From the NCBI RefSeq assembly GCF_947492815.1, contig NZ_CANLOB010000016.1, positions 1 to 64,000 of the forward strand: 64,000 nucleotides of DNA, written 5' to 3'. The notes beneath the pieces are model-generated. The model ran no database searches. It worked only from the letters and a program-made list of their open reading frames with translations, and was not told the origin of the DNA. Source of the DNA: an uncultured Dokdonia sp. Its GTDB lineage: Bacteria; Bacteroidota; Bacteroidia; Flavobacteriales; Flavobacteriaceae. The translations under genes and the position numbers were made by a program. This document shows positions 1 through 8,108 of this stretch, piece by piece; within the stretch, counting starts at the first letter, position 1, and each line of letters opens with the position of its first letter.

Positions 1-311
1 GGAAGTACGAAGGCTAAAATCATAAATGTAACTAGCCGACAGCTGGTGTGGTTGTTTACAGCTTTTTGTATTTTTTTTATTTTACAAAAAGAAGGAAACT
101 TTCCGTTACTCATCTAACCTCAATGGTAATGAAAGTACAAGGTTAGAGGTTGGAAGTACGAAGGCTAAAATCATAAATGTAACTAGCCGACAGCTGGTGT
201 GGTTGTTTACAGCTTTTTGTATTTTTTTATTTTACAAAAAGAAGGAAACTTTCCGTTACTCATCTAACCTCAATGGTAATGAAAGTACAAGGTTAGAAGT
301 TGGAAGTATGA
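1..311. repeat. 150-bp direct tandem repeat, two copies plus a stub
   Basis: Unit 1 covers 1-151 and unit 2 covers 152-301. They differ by one T in a T-run (8 versus 7) and by one substitution near the end (ggttagaggtt versus ggttagaagtt). A third start, ggaagtatgag, begins at 302 and then diverges. Each unit contains inverted repeats: CTTTTTGTA with TACAAAAAG, and CTAACC with GGTTAG. No reading frame runs through it. The left end is cut by the window, so more copies may lie upstream. Confidence 0.9.
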
Positions 312-387
312 GATCTATATCTAAAAACAGTTTAGTAACCTAATGAGTTCTCACCTACTAGATTAAGAATTCACAAAACACATATTT

Positions 388-876
388 ATGAAAGAAAAAT
401 CATTAGTAAAGAAAACAACTCAAAGTATTTCTGATAGTACTGATCAATTATTAAATCAGTTAAAAAATGGTTTTTCTAAACTAAGTGACATTGGAACTAC
501 AGCAAAAAATAAATTTATTAATTATGTCAAGGAAGTATTTGACATATTACCACTTATTGAAAAAGCTGGCTTTCGCACAAATAGACTTATCGTAGGGATA
601 TCTGTTCCTCCTTCCGTAGAGATTCATGTAAGTAGATTTAAAGAAGTAGACCAAAAAGCAATAGATCAACTTCTTGAAGAATACAAAGACAGAAAAATGT
701 TTAAAATGATTCTTAGATCATTATTAATGTCTAATGAGTTTCAAAGTAAAATTTCTACAGAGCAGCTTGTTTTTAATGAAATTTGTATTGAAATTTCTAT
801 TCCCCCTAAAGTGAGCCTTAAATACCTTAATAAAGACATTGCTGGAATACAAACTATAGAAACCTATTTTGATTAG
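388..876 (+). CDS. Uncharacterised 162-aa protein with two ISxPP segments
   Basis: I do not recognise a family. The first 45 residues are rich in Ser, Thr and Lys and there is no signal peptide or membrane segment. Two similar strand-like segments, ISVPPSVEIHV at about 71-81 and ISIPPKVSLKY at about 136-146, suggest an internal duplication of a small alpha/beta unit separated by a charged helix. The gene stands alone: a 150-bp tandem repeat lies upstream, and a palindrome-rich intergenic element and a convergent LytTR gene lie downstream. That setting suggests an accessory rather than a core gene. ATG at 388 is the first in frame. The open frame and codon use look real; the function is unknown. 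Confidence 0.7.
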   Translation: MKEKSLVKKTTQSISDSTDQLLNQLKNGFSKLSDIGTTAKNKFINYVKEVFDILPLIEKAGFRTNRLIVGISVPPSVEIHVSRFKEVDQKAIDQLLEEYKDRKMFKMILRSLLMSNEFQSKISTEQLVFNEICIEISIPPKVSLKYLNKDIAGIQTIETYFD

Positions 877-884
877 GTCATTAC

Positions 885-968
885 ACGCTTTCGCGAAATC
901 GAGCTAGCGAGACTTGCCTGCCGGCAGGCAGTTTCACGACCAAAGGAAGAACGAAGCGTTAAAGCGTA
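885..968. repeat. Composite intergenic element: diverged GCTTTCGCGAAAGC copy plus TGCCTGCCGGCAGGCA palindrome
   Basis: At 885-901 there is a copy of the window-wide palindrome with one substitution (ACGCTTTCGCGAAA followed by T instead of G). A perfect 16-bp palindrome TGCCTGCCGGCAGGCA follows at 915-930, and AAAGCGTA, the right arm of the first palindrome, appears at 961-968. It lies between two convergent genes and is more GC-rich than its surroundings. No T-run follows, so it is not an obvious intrinsic terminator. Confidence 0.7.
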
Positions 969-984
969 CTCAACCACACATCTA

Positions 985-1698
985 TTATGATTGTAGCTTT
1001 TTAATGACTTCTTTCTTATATGAAATACCTATTGGAATTTCTACCGCTCCAATCTCAATATCTTGCATCGTATAACTTGTTATCTTATTCCTATTTACCA
1101 TATAAGAACGATGAGTTCGCATAAAATAGGAAGGCACCTTCTGTTCAAAAACACTGATTTTATCTTTGGTTGAAATAGTTCCGTTTTCAAGATGAATACG
1201 CACATAATCTTTAATACTTTCTACATACAATACGTCTTTAAAAACAATTTTAACGTATTTCCTATTCGTATTCACATACATATGTTCGTCTTCTTCTACG
1301 CTCGTTAAAGACACTTCTTTCTGAATGATAGGACTTCTTACTGTATCAAAGTATTTTGTAATTGATTTAAAAAAACGATCCATAGTGATAGGTTTTAATA
1401 AATAATCAATCACATCCAATTCATAGCTTTCTACAGCATACTCTCTGTAGGCCGTTGTAAAGATAATAGCGGGTGGATTTTGGAGGGATTTTACAAATTG
1501 AATTCCTGAGAGTCCTGGCATCTGGATATCTAGAAAGATAATATCAACGGTTGTGTTTTTTACAATCTCAAACGCATCTATTGCATTCCAACAGGTAGCC
1601 ACTAATTCTAATTGTGCAAACTGCTGAATATGTCCTTCCAATAATTCAATGGCCAATGGCTCATCATCTACCACAATACACCTTACTTTTTTACTCAT
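985..1698 (-). CDS. LytTR-family response regulator
   Basis: A 237-aa DNA-binding response regulator. The N-terminal receiver domain (about 1-120) has the acidic pair D11/D12, the phosphoacceptor D57 in FLDIQMP, T81/T82, and K102 in YLLKPI. The C-terminal LytTR domain (about 135-237) contains the family-typical MYVNTNRKYVKI and MRTHRSYMVN stretches. Its start overlaps the end of the upstream sensor kinase gene by 4 bp, so the two are translationally coupled and almost certainly form one two-component system. LytTR regulators bind paired direct repeats in target promoters. No target site is evident here. Confidence 0.95.
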   Translation of the reverse strand: MSKKVRCIVVDDEPLAIELLEGHIQQFAQLELVATCWNAIDAFEIVKNTTVDIIFLDIQMPGLSGIQFVKSLQNPPAIIFTTAYREYAVESYELDVIDYLLKPITMDRFFKSITKYFDTVRSPIIQKEVSLTSVEEDEHMYVNTNRKYVKIVFKDVLYVESIKDYVRIHLENGTISTKDKISVFEQKVPSYFMRTHRSYMVNRNKITSYTMQDIEIGAVEIPIGISYKKEVIKKLQS

Positions 1699-2765
1699 AA
1701 TTGAATCGTCAAATTGACCTCATAGGATTTTGGGGTTTCTATACAATTCCATTCATATCGGTTAGGGTAAATGAGTTCCAATTGTCTTTTTACATTGCTC
1801 TCTCCTATTCCTTTTTTATATCCCATTTCGTCTGTTTGAGGGATTTCAGGTTTTGTATTATACACTCTAATATACGATACGTTTTCTTTTACTTCTATAG
1901 AGATTTCAACTTCAGGTTGTTGTATCGCTCCACTTACCCCATGTTTGAATGCATTTTCTACAATAGAAATTAAAACCAAAGGAGCCATTTGTGCCATCTC
2001 ATTATCAAGGCTATGGTCAAATTTTAATTGCAAACGTTTACCATATCGTAGTTGTTCTAAATCTAGGTAATGCTGTAAGAGTGTTATTTCTTTACTTACC
2101 AATACGCTATCATCTTTACATTGGTACAGCATATAATCTAGCATTTCTGAAAGTTTAGCGACCACATCTGGAGCATGATCAGACTTCTTTAGCGTCAATG
2201 CATACAGATTATTTAGTGTGTTAAATAAGAAATGCGGGTGTATTTGTGCTTTTAAAAAATTGAGTTCTGCATCTATTTTTTCTTTTTCTAAACGCGATAC
2301 CTTTCTTTTTTCAGCACTTCGCGAACGCATCATTTTAATGAATATAAAAGGAATGGTAACAGAATATACCCTTCCTACATACCCTAAGATAGTTTCATCA
2401 TAATATTGAATAATTTCCCATATAGGTTCTTTGTATCCTTCCTCTCCTGCTATTCGTTCTGCAATCTGAACGTTATTAAAACGGTACAGCACACAAAAAA
2501 CCACTGTACTTAATAAAAAATAAAGAACAAATTGAAAATACTTTTCTTTTTGAAAATACTTTGGAATCAAATAATAGGCTAGAAAATAGGTTGCTAGCAT
2601 TTTAGTAGGCAAACCTACGGCTCTATAGATTAAAGAGTTCATAGCTTCCGAAATACTCCTGTCAGCAATAATAGGAGCTAGAAACAATACACACATCCAA
2701 AAAAGCACGTGTAATGCAATTCTATTTTGCAATAACTTATCTAAAAATTGAATTGATTTTCCCAT
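1695..2765 (-). CDS. LytS-type membrane sensor histidine kinase
   Basis: A 356-aa inner-membrane kinase. Four hydrophobic segments are visible at about 16-34, 47-69, 77-94 and 127-145, followed by a short coiled linker. The His_kinase (PF06580-type) motif QIHPHFLFNTLNNLY follows, with the likely phospho-His at 178. An ATPase domain follows with N-box residues in SIVENAFKHG and a glycine-rich GIGESNVKRQL segment. No extracytoplasmic sensor domain is present, so the signal is probably sensed in the membrane. It is first in the two-gene operon with the LytTR regulator at 985-1698. Confidence 0.94.
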   Translation of the reverse strand: MGKSIQFLDKLLQNRIALHVLFWMCVLFLAPIIADRSISEAMNSLIYRAVGLPTKMLATYFLAYYLIPKYFQKEKYFQFVLYFLLSTVVFCVLYRFNNVQIAERIAGEEGYKEPIWEIIQYYDETILGYVGRVYSVTIPFIFIKMMRSRSAEKRKVSRLEKEKIDAELNFLKAQIHPHFLFNTLNNLYALTLKKSDHAPDVVAKLSEMLDYMLYQCKDDSVLVSKEITLLQHYLDLEQLRYGKRLQLKFDHSLDNEMAQMAPLVLISIVENAFKHGVSGAIQQPEVEISIEVKENVSYIRVYNTKPEIPQTDEMGYKKGIGESNVKRQLELIYPNRYEWNCIETPKSYEVNLTIQL

Positions 2766-2970
2766 AATTAATTGAAAAATAGAAAAAAATCAGATCAATT
2801 ATAACTCAGGTCTCTTAATACGTAATAACAACCCCTCAATACTAGATATCACCCCATGAATTGCATTTAACTTCTTCTATCTAGTGTATGAAGGCATACT
2901 CAGGGTATCTGTCTTCTTTTAAAAAAGAGAATTCATATAGCAAGTACATTGCTCAAAAATTAAATACATC

Positions 2971-4446
2971 ATGAAATCACAACTCATCTTTCTTTTATGT
3001 TTTAGTATTGCAATACAACAGCTATTTGCACAAAAACTAGATAGTACACCGGCTACATTTACCAGCGAATCTGGAAAAGAAGTTTCTGCTGAAGTCGGAA
3101 CTATTCAAGTACCTGAAAACCGTAAAAACTCAAATTCGGCATTAATTCCTATTCATTTTATAAAATTAAAAAGCACAAATCCTAACGCCAAAACACCTAC
3201 TTTTTACCTGGAAGGAGGTCCTGGTTCTAGTTGCACATGGCAAGCTAGTAATCCAAGGTATTTAGAAAACTGGTTACCATATTTAGAGGTAGGCGATGTT
3301 GTATTAGTAGACCAAAGAGGGACAGGCGCAGAAACCGAACGTACGTTATTTATATGGCAAAAAGAACTTCCTGAAAATCTTTTTGTAAACGCAGAAGCCG
3401 CTCAAAAGCATTTCAACACAATGTCGCAAGAGGCTTTAAAAACCTATAAAGATAGAGACGTAGACTTACAAGGATATACAACTATTGAAAATGCAAACGA
3501 TCTAGATGTATTGAGACAGGCGTTAGGGTATACGAAAATCTCATTATTTGGTTTTAGCTATGGTACACATCTAGGACAAACCTATATGAAATACTATCCT
3601 GATTATGTAGAAAATGCCGTACTCGTAGGAGTAGAAGGATTTAATGACACTTTTAAACTACCCTTAACGATGGATATGCAATTACATAAAATTGCTTTAC
3701 TTTCTGATAATGACCCTACCATAAATACACAAGTACCAGATCTTGTGGCATTATACAAGAAAGTCGTCCGAAAGATCAAAGAAAAACCTGTCGAAGTAGA
3801 AATAACCTCAGCACTTACAGGAACTCCTTTAAAGGTGAAAGTAGGGCCTTATGGATTGAATGTTATATTACGTATAGATATAGGTGATGCTAGTGACATC
3901 CCAGTACTTCCTAGACTTCTATATAATATAGATCAAGGAGATTACTCTTTATTACAATGGTTTGTTCAAAAAAGACATCAGCGAGTATATGGCATACACG
4001 GAATGGCTATTACTATGGATGCAGCTTCTGGAGCATCTCCAAGTAAATTAGCACGTATTGAGACTGAAAATAAAAAGAGCCTTTTTAAAAACGTAATCAA
4101 TCCTTCTAATGTAAAAAACTGGCCAATACCCGATTTAGGAGAAGATTTTAGAGCTCCTTTGGCAACAGATATACGAACCTTATTCTTAAGTGGCACCTTA
4201 GATTTCAACACACCGCCTTATCAAGCTGAGCAAGTGAGATGGGGCTATTCAAATAGCCAGCATATTATTGTGAAAAATGCAGGACATGAACAAATAGTAT
4301 ATCACCCTAAAGCGCAAGCAACTATTTTACGATTTCTAAAAGGAGAAACTATAGATGATATTACCATGTCATATCCGCCTATACGGTTTATTCCGCTTAC
4401 AGGGACTTCGGAAGATCTCTGGCATCCTTCGTTAGGAGATGAATAA
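2971..4446 (+). CDS. Secreted alpha/beta-hydrolase, prolyl/tripeptidyl aminopeptidase-like (S33)
   Basis: A 491-aa exported serine hydrolase. Residues 1-20 form a signal peptide ending LFAQ. The oxyanion stretch GGPGSS is at 82-87, the nucleophile elbow is GFSYGTH with S196, and the likely acid and base are D411 (SGTLDFNTPP) and H439 (NAGHEQ). That triad with a C-terminal cap-like end is typical of S33 tripeptidyl or prolyl aminopeptidases, which remove N-terminal residues from peptides. The gene is monocistronic, with a terminator-like hairpin at 4473-4502. Substrate preference cannot be read from sequence; a broader esterase role is possible. Confidence 0.88.
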   Translation: MKSQLIFLLCFSIAIQQLFAQKLDSTPATFTSESGKEVSAEVGTIQVPENRKNSNSALIPIHFIKLKSTNPNAKTPTFYLEGGPGSSCTWQASNPRYLENWLPYLEVGDVVLVDQRGTGAETERTLFIWQKELPENLFVNAEAAQKHFNTMSQEALKTYKDRDVDLQGYTTIENANDLDVLRQALGYTKISLFGFSYGTHLGQTYMKYYPDYVENAVLVGVEGFNDTFKLPLTMDMQLHKIALLSDNDPTINTQVPDLVALYKKVVRKIKEKPVEVEITSALTGTPLKVKVGPYGLNVILRIDIGDASDIPVLPRLLYNIDQGDYSLLQWFVQKRHQRVYGIHGMAITMDAASGASPSKLARIETENKKSLFKNVINPSNVKNWPIPDLGEDFRAPLATDIRTLFLSGTLDFNTPPYQAEQVRWGYSNSQHIIVKNAGHEQIVYHPKAQATILRFLKGETIDDITMSYPPIRFIPLTGTSEDLWHPSLGDE

Positions 4447-4472
4447 AAGGCTAAATCACACCTTAAATCTTA

Positions 4473-4510
4473 AAAGGCATAGTGCAGTGTATCTATGCCT
4501 TTCTGTTTTT
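4473..4510 (+). terminator. Likely intrinsic terminator of the S33 hydrolase gene
   Basis: Stem AAAGGCATAG (4473-4482) pairs with CTATGCCTTT (4493-4502). It is followed by CTG and five T's. Confidence 0.65.
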
Positions 4511-4534
4511 AAAATTAATTGAAATGTTACTGGG

Positions 4535-4554
4535 TACGCTTTCGCGAAAGCGTA
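4535..4554. repeat. Perfect 20-bp palindrome TACGCTTTCGCGAAAGCGTA
   Basis: Exact member of the dispersed palindrome family (core GCTTTCGCGAAAGC at 4538-4551). It is intergenic, between the hydrolase terminator and the start of the MBL-fold gene. Confidence 0.95.
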
Positions 4555-4623
4555 TACAACCTCCTACTTATTAAAAATAGTTATCATTGCACTTCTAAAT
4601 GATCATTTAAATAATAATCGGAT

Positions 4624-5571
4624 ATGTTTATTCCAGAAGTAAAAAGTCAAAAAGACGAAGATATATGTATTCTAATTCGGGTTGAGAATCACTCTCATAA
4701 CTATATCTGTGAATGTGGTGAGGCAAAATCGCTTACGGTAAAAGAATGTCAGAATACAAAGGCTATTTTTATTAGCCATACACATATAGACCATTTTGTG
4801 AATTTTGATACCATATTACGTCATCAAATAGGAGGCAATCAGCGAGTTATTATTTGTGGACCAACCGATATCACAAAACAGGTACAAAGCAGGATACAAA
4901 GTTATCGTTGGAATCTCATTACAAAAGACGCAATCACCTATGAAATAAGAGAAATCCAATCTAATGGAACCATCAAAAGAGCTGAATTAAAACCACCTCT
5001 CTGGGAAATCACACCTATAGAGGATATGGCAGGTTCAAGTGTATTTGAAAATGATTTATTTGAAGTAAGCTACACCATTCTAGACCATAAAACCGATACA
5101 ATTGCGTATCTATTTAAAGGAAAGGACACTACCAAAATAGATTTACAAAAAGGTGATTTTAAAGGAGGTAAATGGGTGAGAGATTTAAAAACTGCCTTTG
5201 AAACAAATGATCCTACTTGTGAAATAATCATTGAAGACACTATCTACAAAGCTGCCGATTTATTTCATTTAATCAATGTAAAAAAAGGACAAAAATTAGG
5301 TGTTATTATGGATCATGCTGCATCTGTAGCAAATCATAAAAATATCTTAGAAACATTTACAAATGCTGATCAGGTCTTTATAGAAAGCTTCTATAAAGTA
5401 GAAGATAAAGAAGGAGCTATGGCCAACTATCATAGTTATTCTTCTGAATCTGGAAGGATCATGAGGGCATGTAATGTTCAGGATGCTACTCCTGTTCATT
5501 TTTCAAGAAAATACAATGAAACAGACATCAATGAGCTGTTACAAGAGTTTGAGAGTGCTTATAGGGGGTAA
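4624..5571 (+). CDS. MBL-fold metallohydrolase, ribonuclease Z-like
   Basis: A 315-aa cytosolic protein with the metallo-beta-lactamase signature FISHTHIDHF: ligands H52, H54, D56 and H57 follow the HxHxDH pattern. Later metal-ligand candidates are the His in ILDHKTDT (about 154) and the Asp-His in GVIMDHAASVANH. The order of motifs resembles RNase Z-type hydrolases, but the usual N-terminal RNase Z opening is replaced by a divergent one. I therefore name only the fold; tRNA 3' processing is not established. It stands alone, with a palindrome about 70 bp upstream, and is convergent with the next gene at only 4 bp. Confidence 0.85.
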   Translation: MFIPEVKSQKDEDICILIRVENHSHNYICECGEAKSLTVKECQNTKAIFISHTHIDHFVNFDTILRHQIGGNQRVIICGPTDITKQVQSRIQSYRWNLITKDAITYEIREIQSNGTIKRAELKPPLWEITPIEDMAGSSVFENDLFEVSYTILDHKTDTIAYLFKGKDTTKIDLQKGDFKGGKWVRDLKTAFETNDPTCEIIIEDTIYKAADLFHLINVKKGQKLGVIMDHAASVANHKNILETFTNADQVFIESFYKVEDKEGAMANYHSYSSESGRIMRACNVQDATPVHFSRKYNETDINELLQEFESAYRG

Positions 5572-5575
5572 ATAT

Positions 5576-6055
5576 TTATTCTGTTACTTTAGAAGTATTA
5601 ATAATACGATATTCTATACTAGTAGTCTCTGATTTTGTATCTCCATATGATCTAGCTACTAATAATGCTGGATCCAATCCTTTTTCAATAAGGTAGTTGC
5701 CTATTAAAACAACTCTTTGTGTAGCGTTCTCCATATTACTAGTACTGGATTTCTCGGAAACATAATGACTTTGAATATCCAATTTATAGCCTTGCTTAAT
5801 ATGAGGAACAAGTATGTTGTCTATAATAGCTATATCTTCCTTTGAAAGTCCTTGACTTAGATCATCTTTAGCAACTTCTAATTCTTGAAAAGTCATCAAT
5901 GAACAATGTACTTCTTCCCATTTAAGTTTTGTTTTCTTTTTATTAAAACACTTTACATAACATTTGCCATTTTCTGGATTGGGTGGTAGATTGTAATTCT
6001 GAGTAACAGTAATAAAACTAAATAGAAATGATATTAAAAATATAACTGACTTCAT
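5576..6055 (-). CDS. Exported OmpA-C-like small protein (divergent)
   Basis: A 159-aa protein with an N-terminal signal peptide (about 1-18). After a Lys-rich segment with NGKCYVKCFNKKK, the C-terminal half reads like an OmpA/MotB peptidoglycan-binding fold: a beta strand KLDIQSHYVSEKSS, a helix NATQRVVLIGNYLIEKG, then LLVARSYGDTKSET and YRIINTSKV. The usual GHTD and NRRVE residues are poorly conserved, so peptidoglycan binding is doubtful. Its stop lies 4 bp from the stop of the convergent MBL gene. The assignment is by pattern only. Confidence 0.6.
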   Translation of the reverse strand: MKSVIFLISFLFSFITVTQNYNLPPNPENGKCYVKCFNKKKTKLKWEEVHCSLMTFQELEVAKDDLSQGLSKEDIAIIDNILVPHIKQGYKLDIQSHYVSEKSSTSNMENATQRVVLIGNYLIEKGLDPALLVARSYGDTKSETTSIEYRIINTSKVTE

Positions 6056-6115
6056 ATCTGTAATATAACTATTTTATCATTCTTACTTTATGGCAACGAG
6101 TCTACCTTACAAAAC

Positions 6116-6619
6116 CTATAATTGAGTAGATCCTATTTTAGCAATTTGTTGTTTATTAAGATAGACTGGAGCGTTTTCAAACAATGTTTTAACACGATTG
6201 TCCCAATCTCGTACAATCTCAAAATAACTTGAGTTTACAACAGACATAATACGACCACAGTCATCACACACATGCCTTGAGTATTCTAAAAAATAATGCG
6301 CAAACTCATGAAAGGCGACTACTTTTAAAATTTCTGGATCTAATTGTGCCATCCAATTAATATCAATAGCGACCACCTTACCTTGTTCATTTCTACGTAA
6401 CATTCCTAATGTAGATCCGTCTTCAGAGACGGTAAGTGTATTTACAACATCTATACTTTCTAATTGGAATAACTTATCGTAATAATCGATATTATAGGTT
6501 TTACAAATTTCAAAAAATTCATTAAGCAACGGTTGCAAACGCCCATCAATACTCACATTTTGAGCAGAAACTGAAATAAAAGAACCCATTAAAACCCCCA
6601 ATAGAACTATCTTCTTCAT
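6116..6619 (-). CDS. Exported putative zinc metallopeptidase (HEFAH)
   Basis: A 167-aa protein using the ATG at 6619, which gives a clean signal peptide (MKKIVLLGVLMGSFISVSAQ). A frame extension to a TTG at 6631 is less likely. The zinc-peptidase signature HEFAH (H104, E105, H108) sits in a hydrophobic helix VVAFHEFAHYFLE, and a later His or the CDDC pair could supply further metal ligands. It resembles small exported proteins annotated as putative metallopeptidases in Flavobacteria. It is monocistronic or weakly linked to the OmpA-like gene 60 bp downstream. Its substrate is unknown. Confidence 0.72.
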   Translation of the reverse strand: MKKIVLLGVLMGSFISVSAQNVSIDGRLQPLLNEFFEICKTYNIDYYDKLFQLESIDVVNTLTVSEDGSTLGMLRRNEQGKVVAIDINWMAQLDPEILKVVAFHEFAHYFLEYSRHVCDDCGRIMSVVNSSYFEIVRDWDNRVKTLFENAPVYLNKQQIAKIGSTQL

Positions 6620-6904
6620 AACACATAACAATTAATCGGTTACATAGTACTGAGTTGATGCATTCAAAGGCAATTTGTAACCACATGATATAGACTAAAG
6701 ATTTTCTTTAATCTTTTTGATTGGGATATTTGGAAATAACAAAGTCAAGATTGACTTCTAAAGCATCATGACAGATAAGTAGACCGCTGTTTATCAATGC
6801 TCTTCAAATATAACTGAAATCTTAATGCAATATTGTATTACGTACTGAAGCTACTGGAATTTATATCATCTCTAGTATGACACCTAGTTAGTTTTAAAAT
6901 GGTA
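6620..6904. other. Intergenic stretch with no gene seen
   Basis: 285 bases between two minus-strand genes. The only structure is a weak AT-rich hairpin, AAAGATT with AATCTTT (6697-6716). No reading frame, RNA gene or clear promoter was found. Confidence 0.6.
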
Positions 6905-8053
6905 TTAGACATAAAACTCATTCACCACTTTTAGATAATCTTCGCGATTCTTCACAAAATCAAGATCGGAAATATCTATAATTTTCACATTAAGCTGATG
7001 TTGTGCTTTTATAAAATCAAGATAACCTTGATTTATTTTTTCGAGATAACCTGCATCGATCTCTTTTTCATAACTACGACCACGCTTCTTAATATTTTGC
7101 AAAAGGCGCTCTGTGTTTTGATACAAATACACATACAAATCGGGTTGCGGCATATCACGATACATCATTTCGTGTAAACGCTTATACAAGACATACTCTT
7201 CTTCTTGTAAGGTTACCTGTGAGAATATAAGTGATTTATAACGATCATAATCAGCAATCATAAAATCTTTAAAAAGATCATATTGCCCTATATCATCGAG
7301 CAATTGCTGGTATCTATCTGCTAGAAAAGACATTTCTAAAGGAAATGCATATCGCTCTGGTTCTTTATAAAATTTAGGCAAAAAAGGATTGTCTTTAAAG
7401 CGTTCAAGAATAGGCTTTGCATTAAACTCTTCTGATATCATCTCTACAAGACTCGTTTTTCCTGCTCCTATATTTCCCTCTACCACTATATAATTATAAT
7501 CCCCTAAAAGCATAGAGTCTTTAGGATTTTTAAGCCATTTAGGTTGTTTAGTGACCTCACTTTCATCGGGACATTGTTTCAATAAAGAAGCAAATGTCTC
7601 TTTAGAAACAGGATGCTCTTCATTTCCTGCAATATCTGCAAGTGGTTGTAACACAAATCTACGATCACACATTCGAGGATGTGGCACTTGAAGTGTATTT
7701 GTATTGATACTAGCATCATCATATAATAGCACATCAATATCTATAGGTCGAGATTGATATCCAACACCTTCTTCTCGCACACGCCCCATAGAAGTCTCTA
7801 TAGCAAGTATATGTTTTAAAAGTTTGGATGCTGTAAGATTGGTATGCATACGCACCACACAATTATGAAAATCTGGACCTTCAAAACCTAATGCTGGACT
7901 CAGATATACAGGAGATATTTTATGAACACGCCCTACTTGAGCAAACAAGAGTTGTATTGCTTTCGTAAGGTTTTCATAGGTATTCCCCTGATTACTTCCT
8001 AATGATAAATAGATCGTATGCAAGATGGTTAGTACATTAACATTTATGAACAA
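6905..8053 (-). CDS. FolK-deoxynucleoside kinase fusion protein
   Basis: A 382-aa bifunctional protein. The N-terminal part (about 12-160) is 6-hydroxymethyl-7,8-dihydropterin pyrophosphokinase: YLSLGSNQG, SRPIDIDVLLYDD and PHPRMCDRRFVLQPL are family hallmarks, so it makes the folate precursor. The C-terminal part (about 185-382) is a deoxynucleoside kinase: P-loop GNIGAGKT at 193-200, the ERF motif in ILERFKDNPFL, and the lid-like RGRSYEKEI. Flavobacterial genomes carry this fusion elsewhere to my knowledge. No ATG exists in frame near the start: TTG at 8053 is used here and another TTG lies at 8023, so the exact start is uncertain. Confidence 0.9.
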   Translation of the reverse strand: MFINVNVLTILHTIYLSLGSNQGNTYENLTKAIQLLFAQVGRVHKISPVYLSPALGFEGPDFHNCVVRMHTNLTASKLLKHILAIETSMGRVREEGVGYQSRPIDIDVLLYDDASINTNTLQVPHPRMCDRRFVLQPLADIAGNEEHPVSKETFASLLKQCPDESEVTKQPKWLKNPKDSMLLGDYNYIVVEGNIGAGKTSLVEMISEEFNAKPILERFKDNPFLPKFYKEPERYAFPLEMSFLADRYQQLLDDIGQYDLFKDFMIADYDRYKSLIFSQVTLQEEEYVLYKRLHEMMYRDMPQPDLYVYLYQNTERLLQNIKKRGRSYEKEIDAGYLEKINQGYLDFIKAQHQLNVKIIDISDLDFVKNREDYLKVVNEFYV

Positions 8054-8080
8054 ATTAAGTAAAAGATTCTCATAATACTT

Positions 8081-8088
8081 TAATTTTG
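8081..8088 (+). promoter_or_regulatory. Candidate -7 box TAATTTTG
   Basis: Matches the Bacteroidetes TAnnTTTG box 20 bp before the YhhQ-type gene. No TTG is present at the expected -33 position, so support is partial. Confidence 0.35.
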
Positions 8089-8108
8089 GACTTGAAGTTA
8101 TTAAGAAT

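Noticed and set aside
1..311. CRISPR array
   Set aside because: The repeat unit is about 150 bp with no spacers and only two full copies.
4535..4554. Palindrome as an intrinsic terminator
   Set aside because: Lacks a T-run, other copies lie inside genes, and the hydrolase gene already has its own terminator-like hairpin at 4473-4502.
6620..6631. TTG start at 6631 for the HEFAH gene
   Set aside because: The ATG at 6619 gives an ordinary signal peptide; the extra four residues do not improve it.
6697..6716. Hairpin as terminator of the FolK fusion gene
   Set aside because: Stem is only 7 A/T-rich pairs and no T-run follows on the minus strand.
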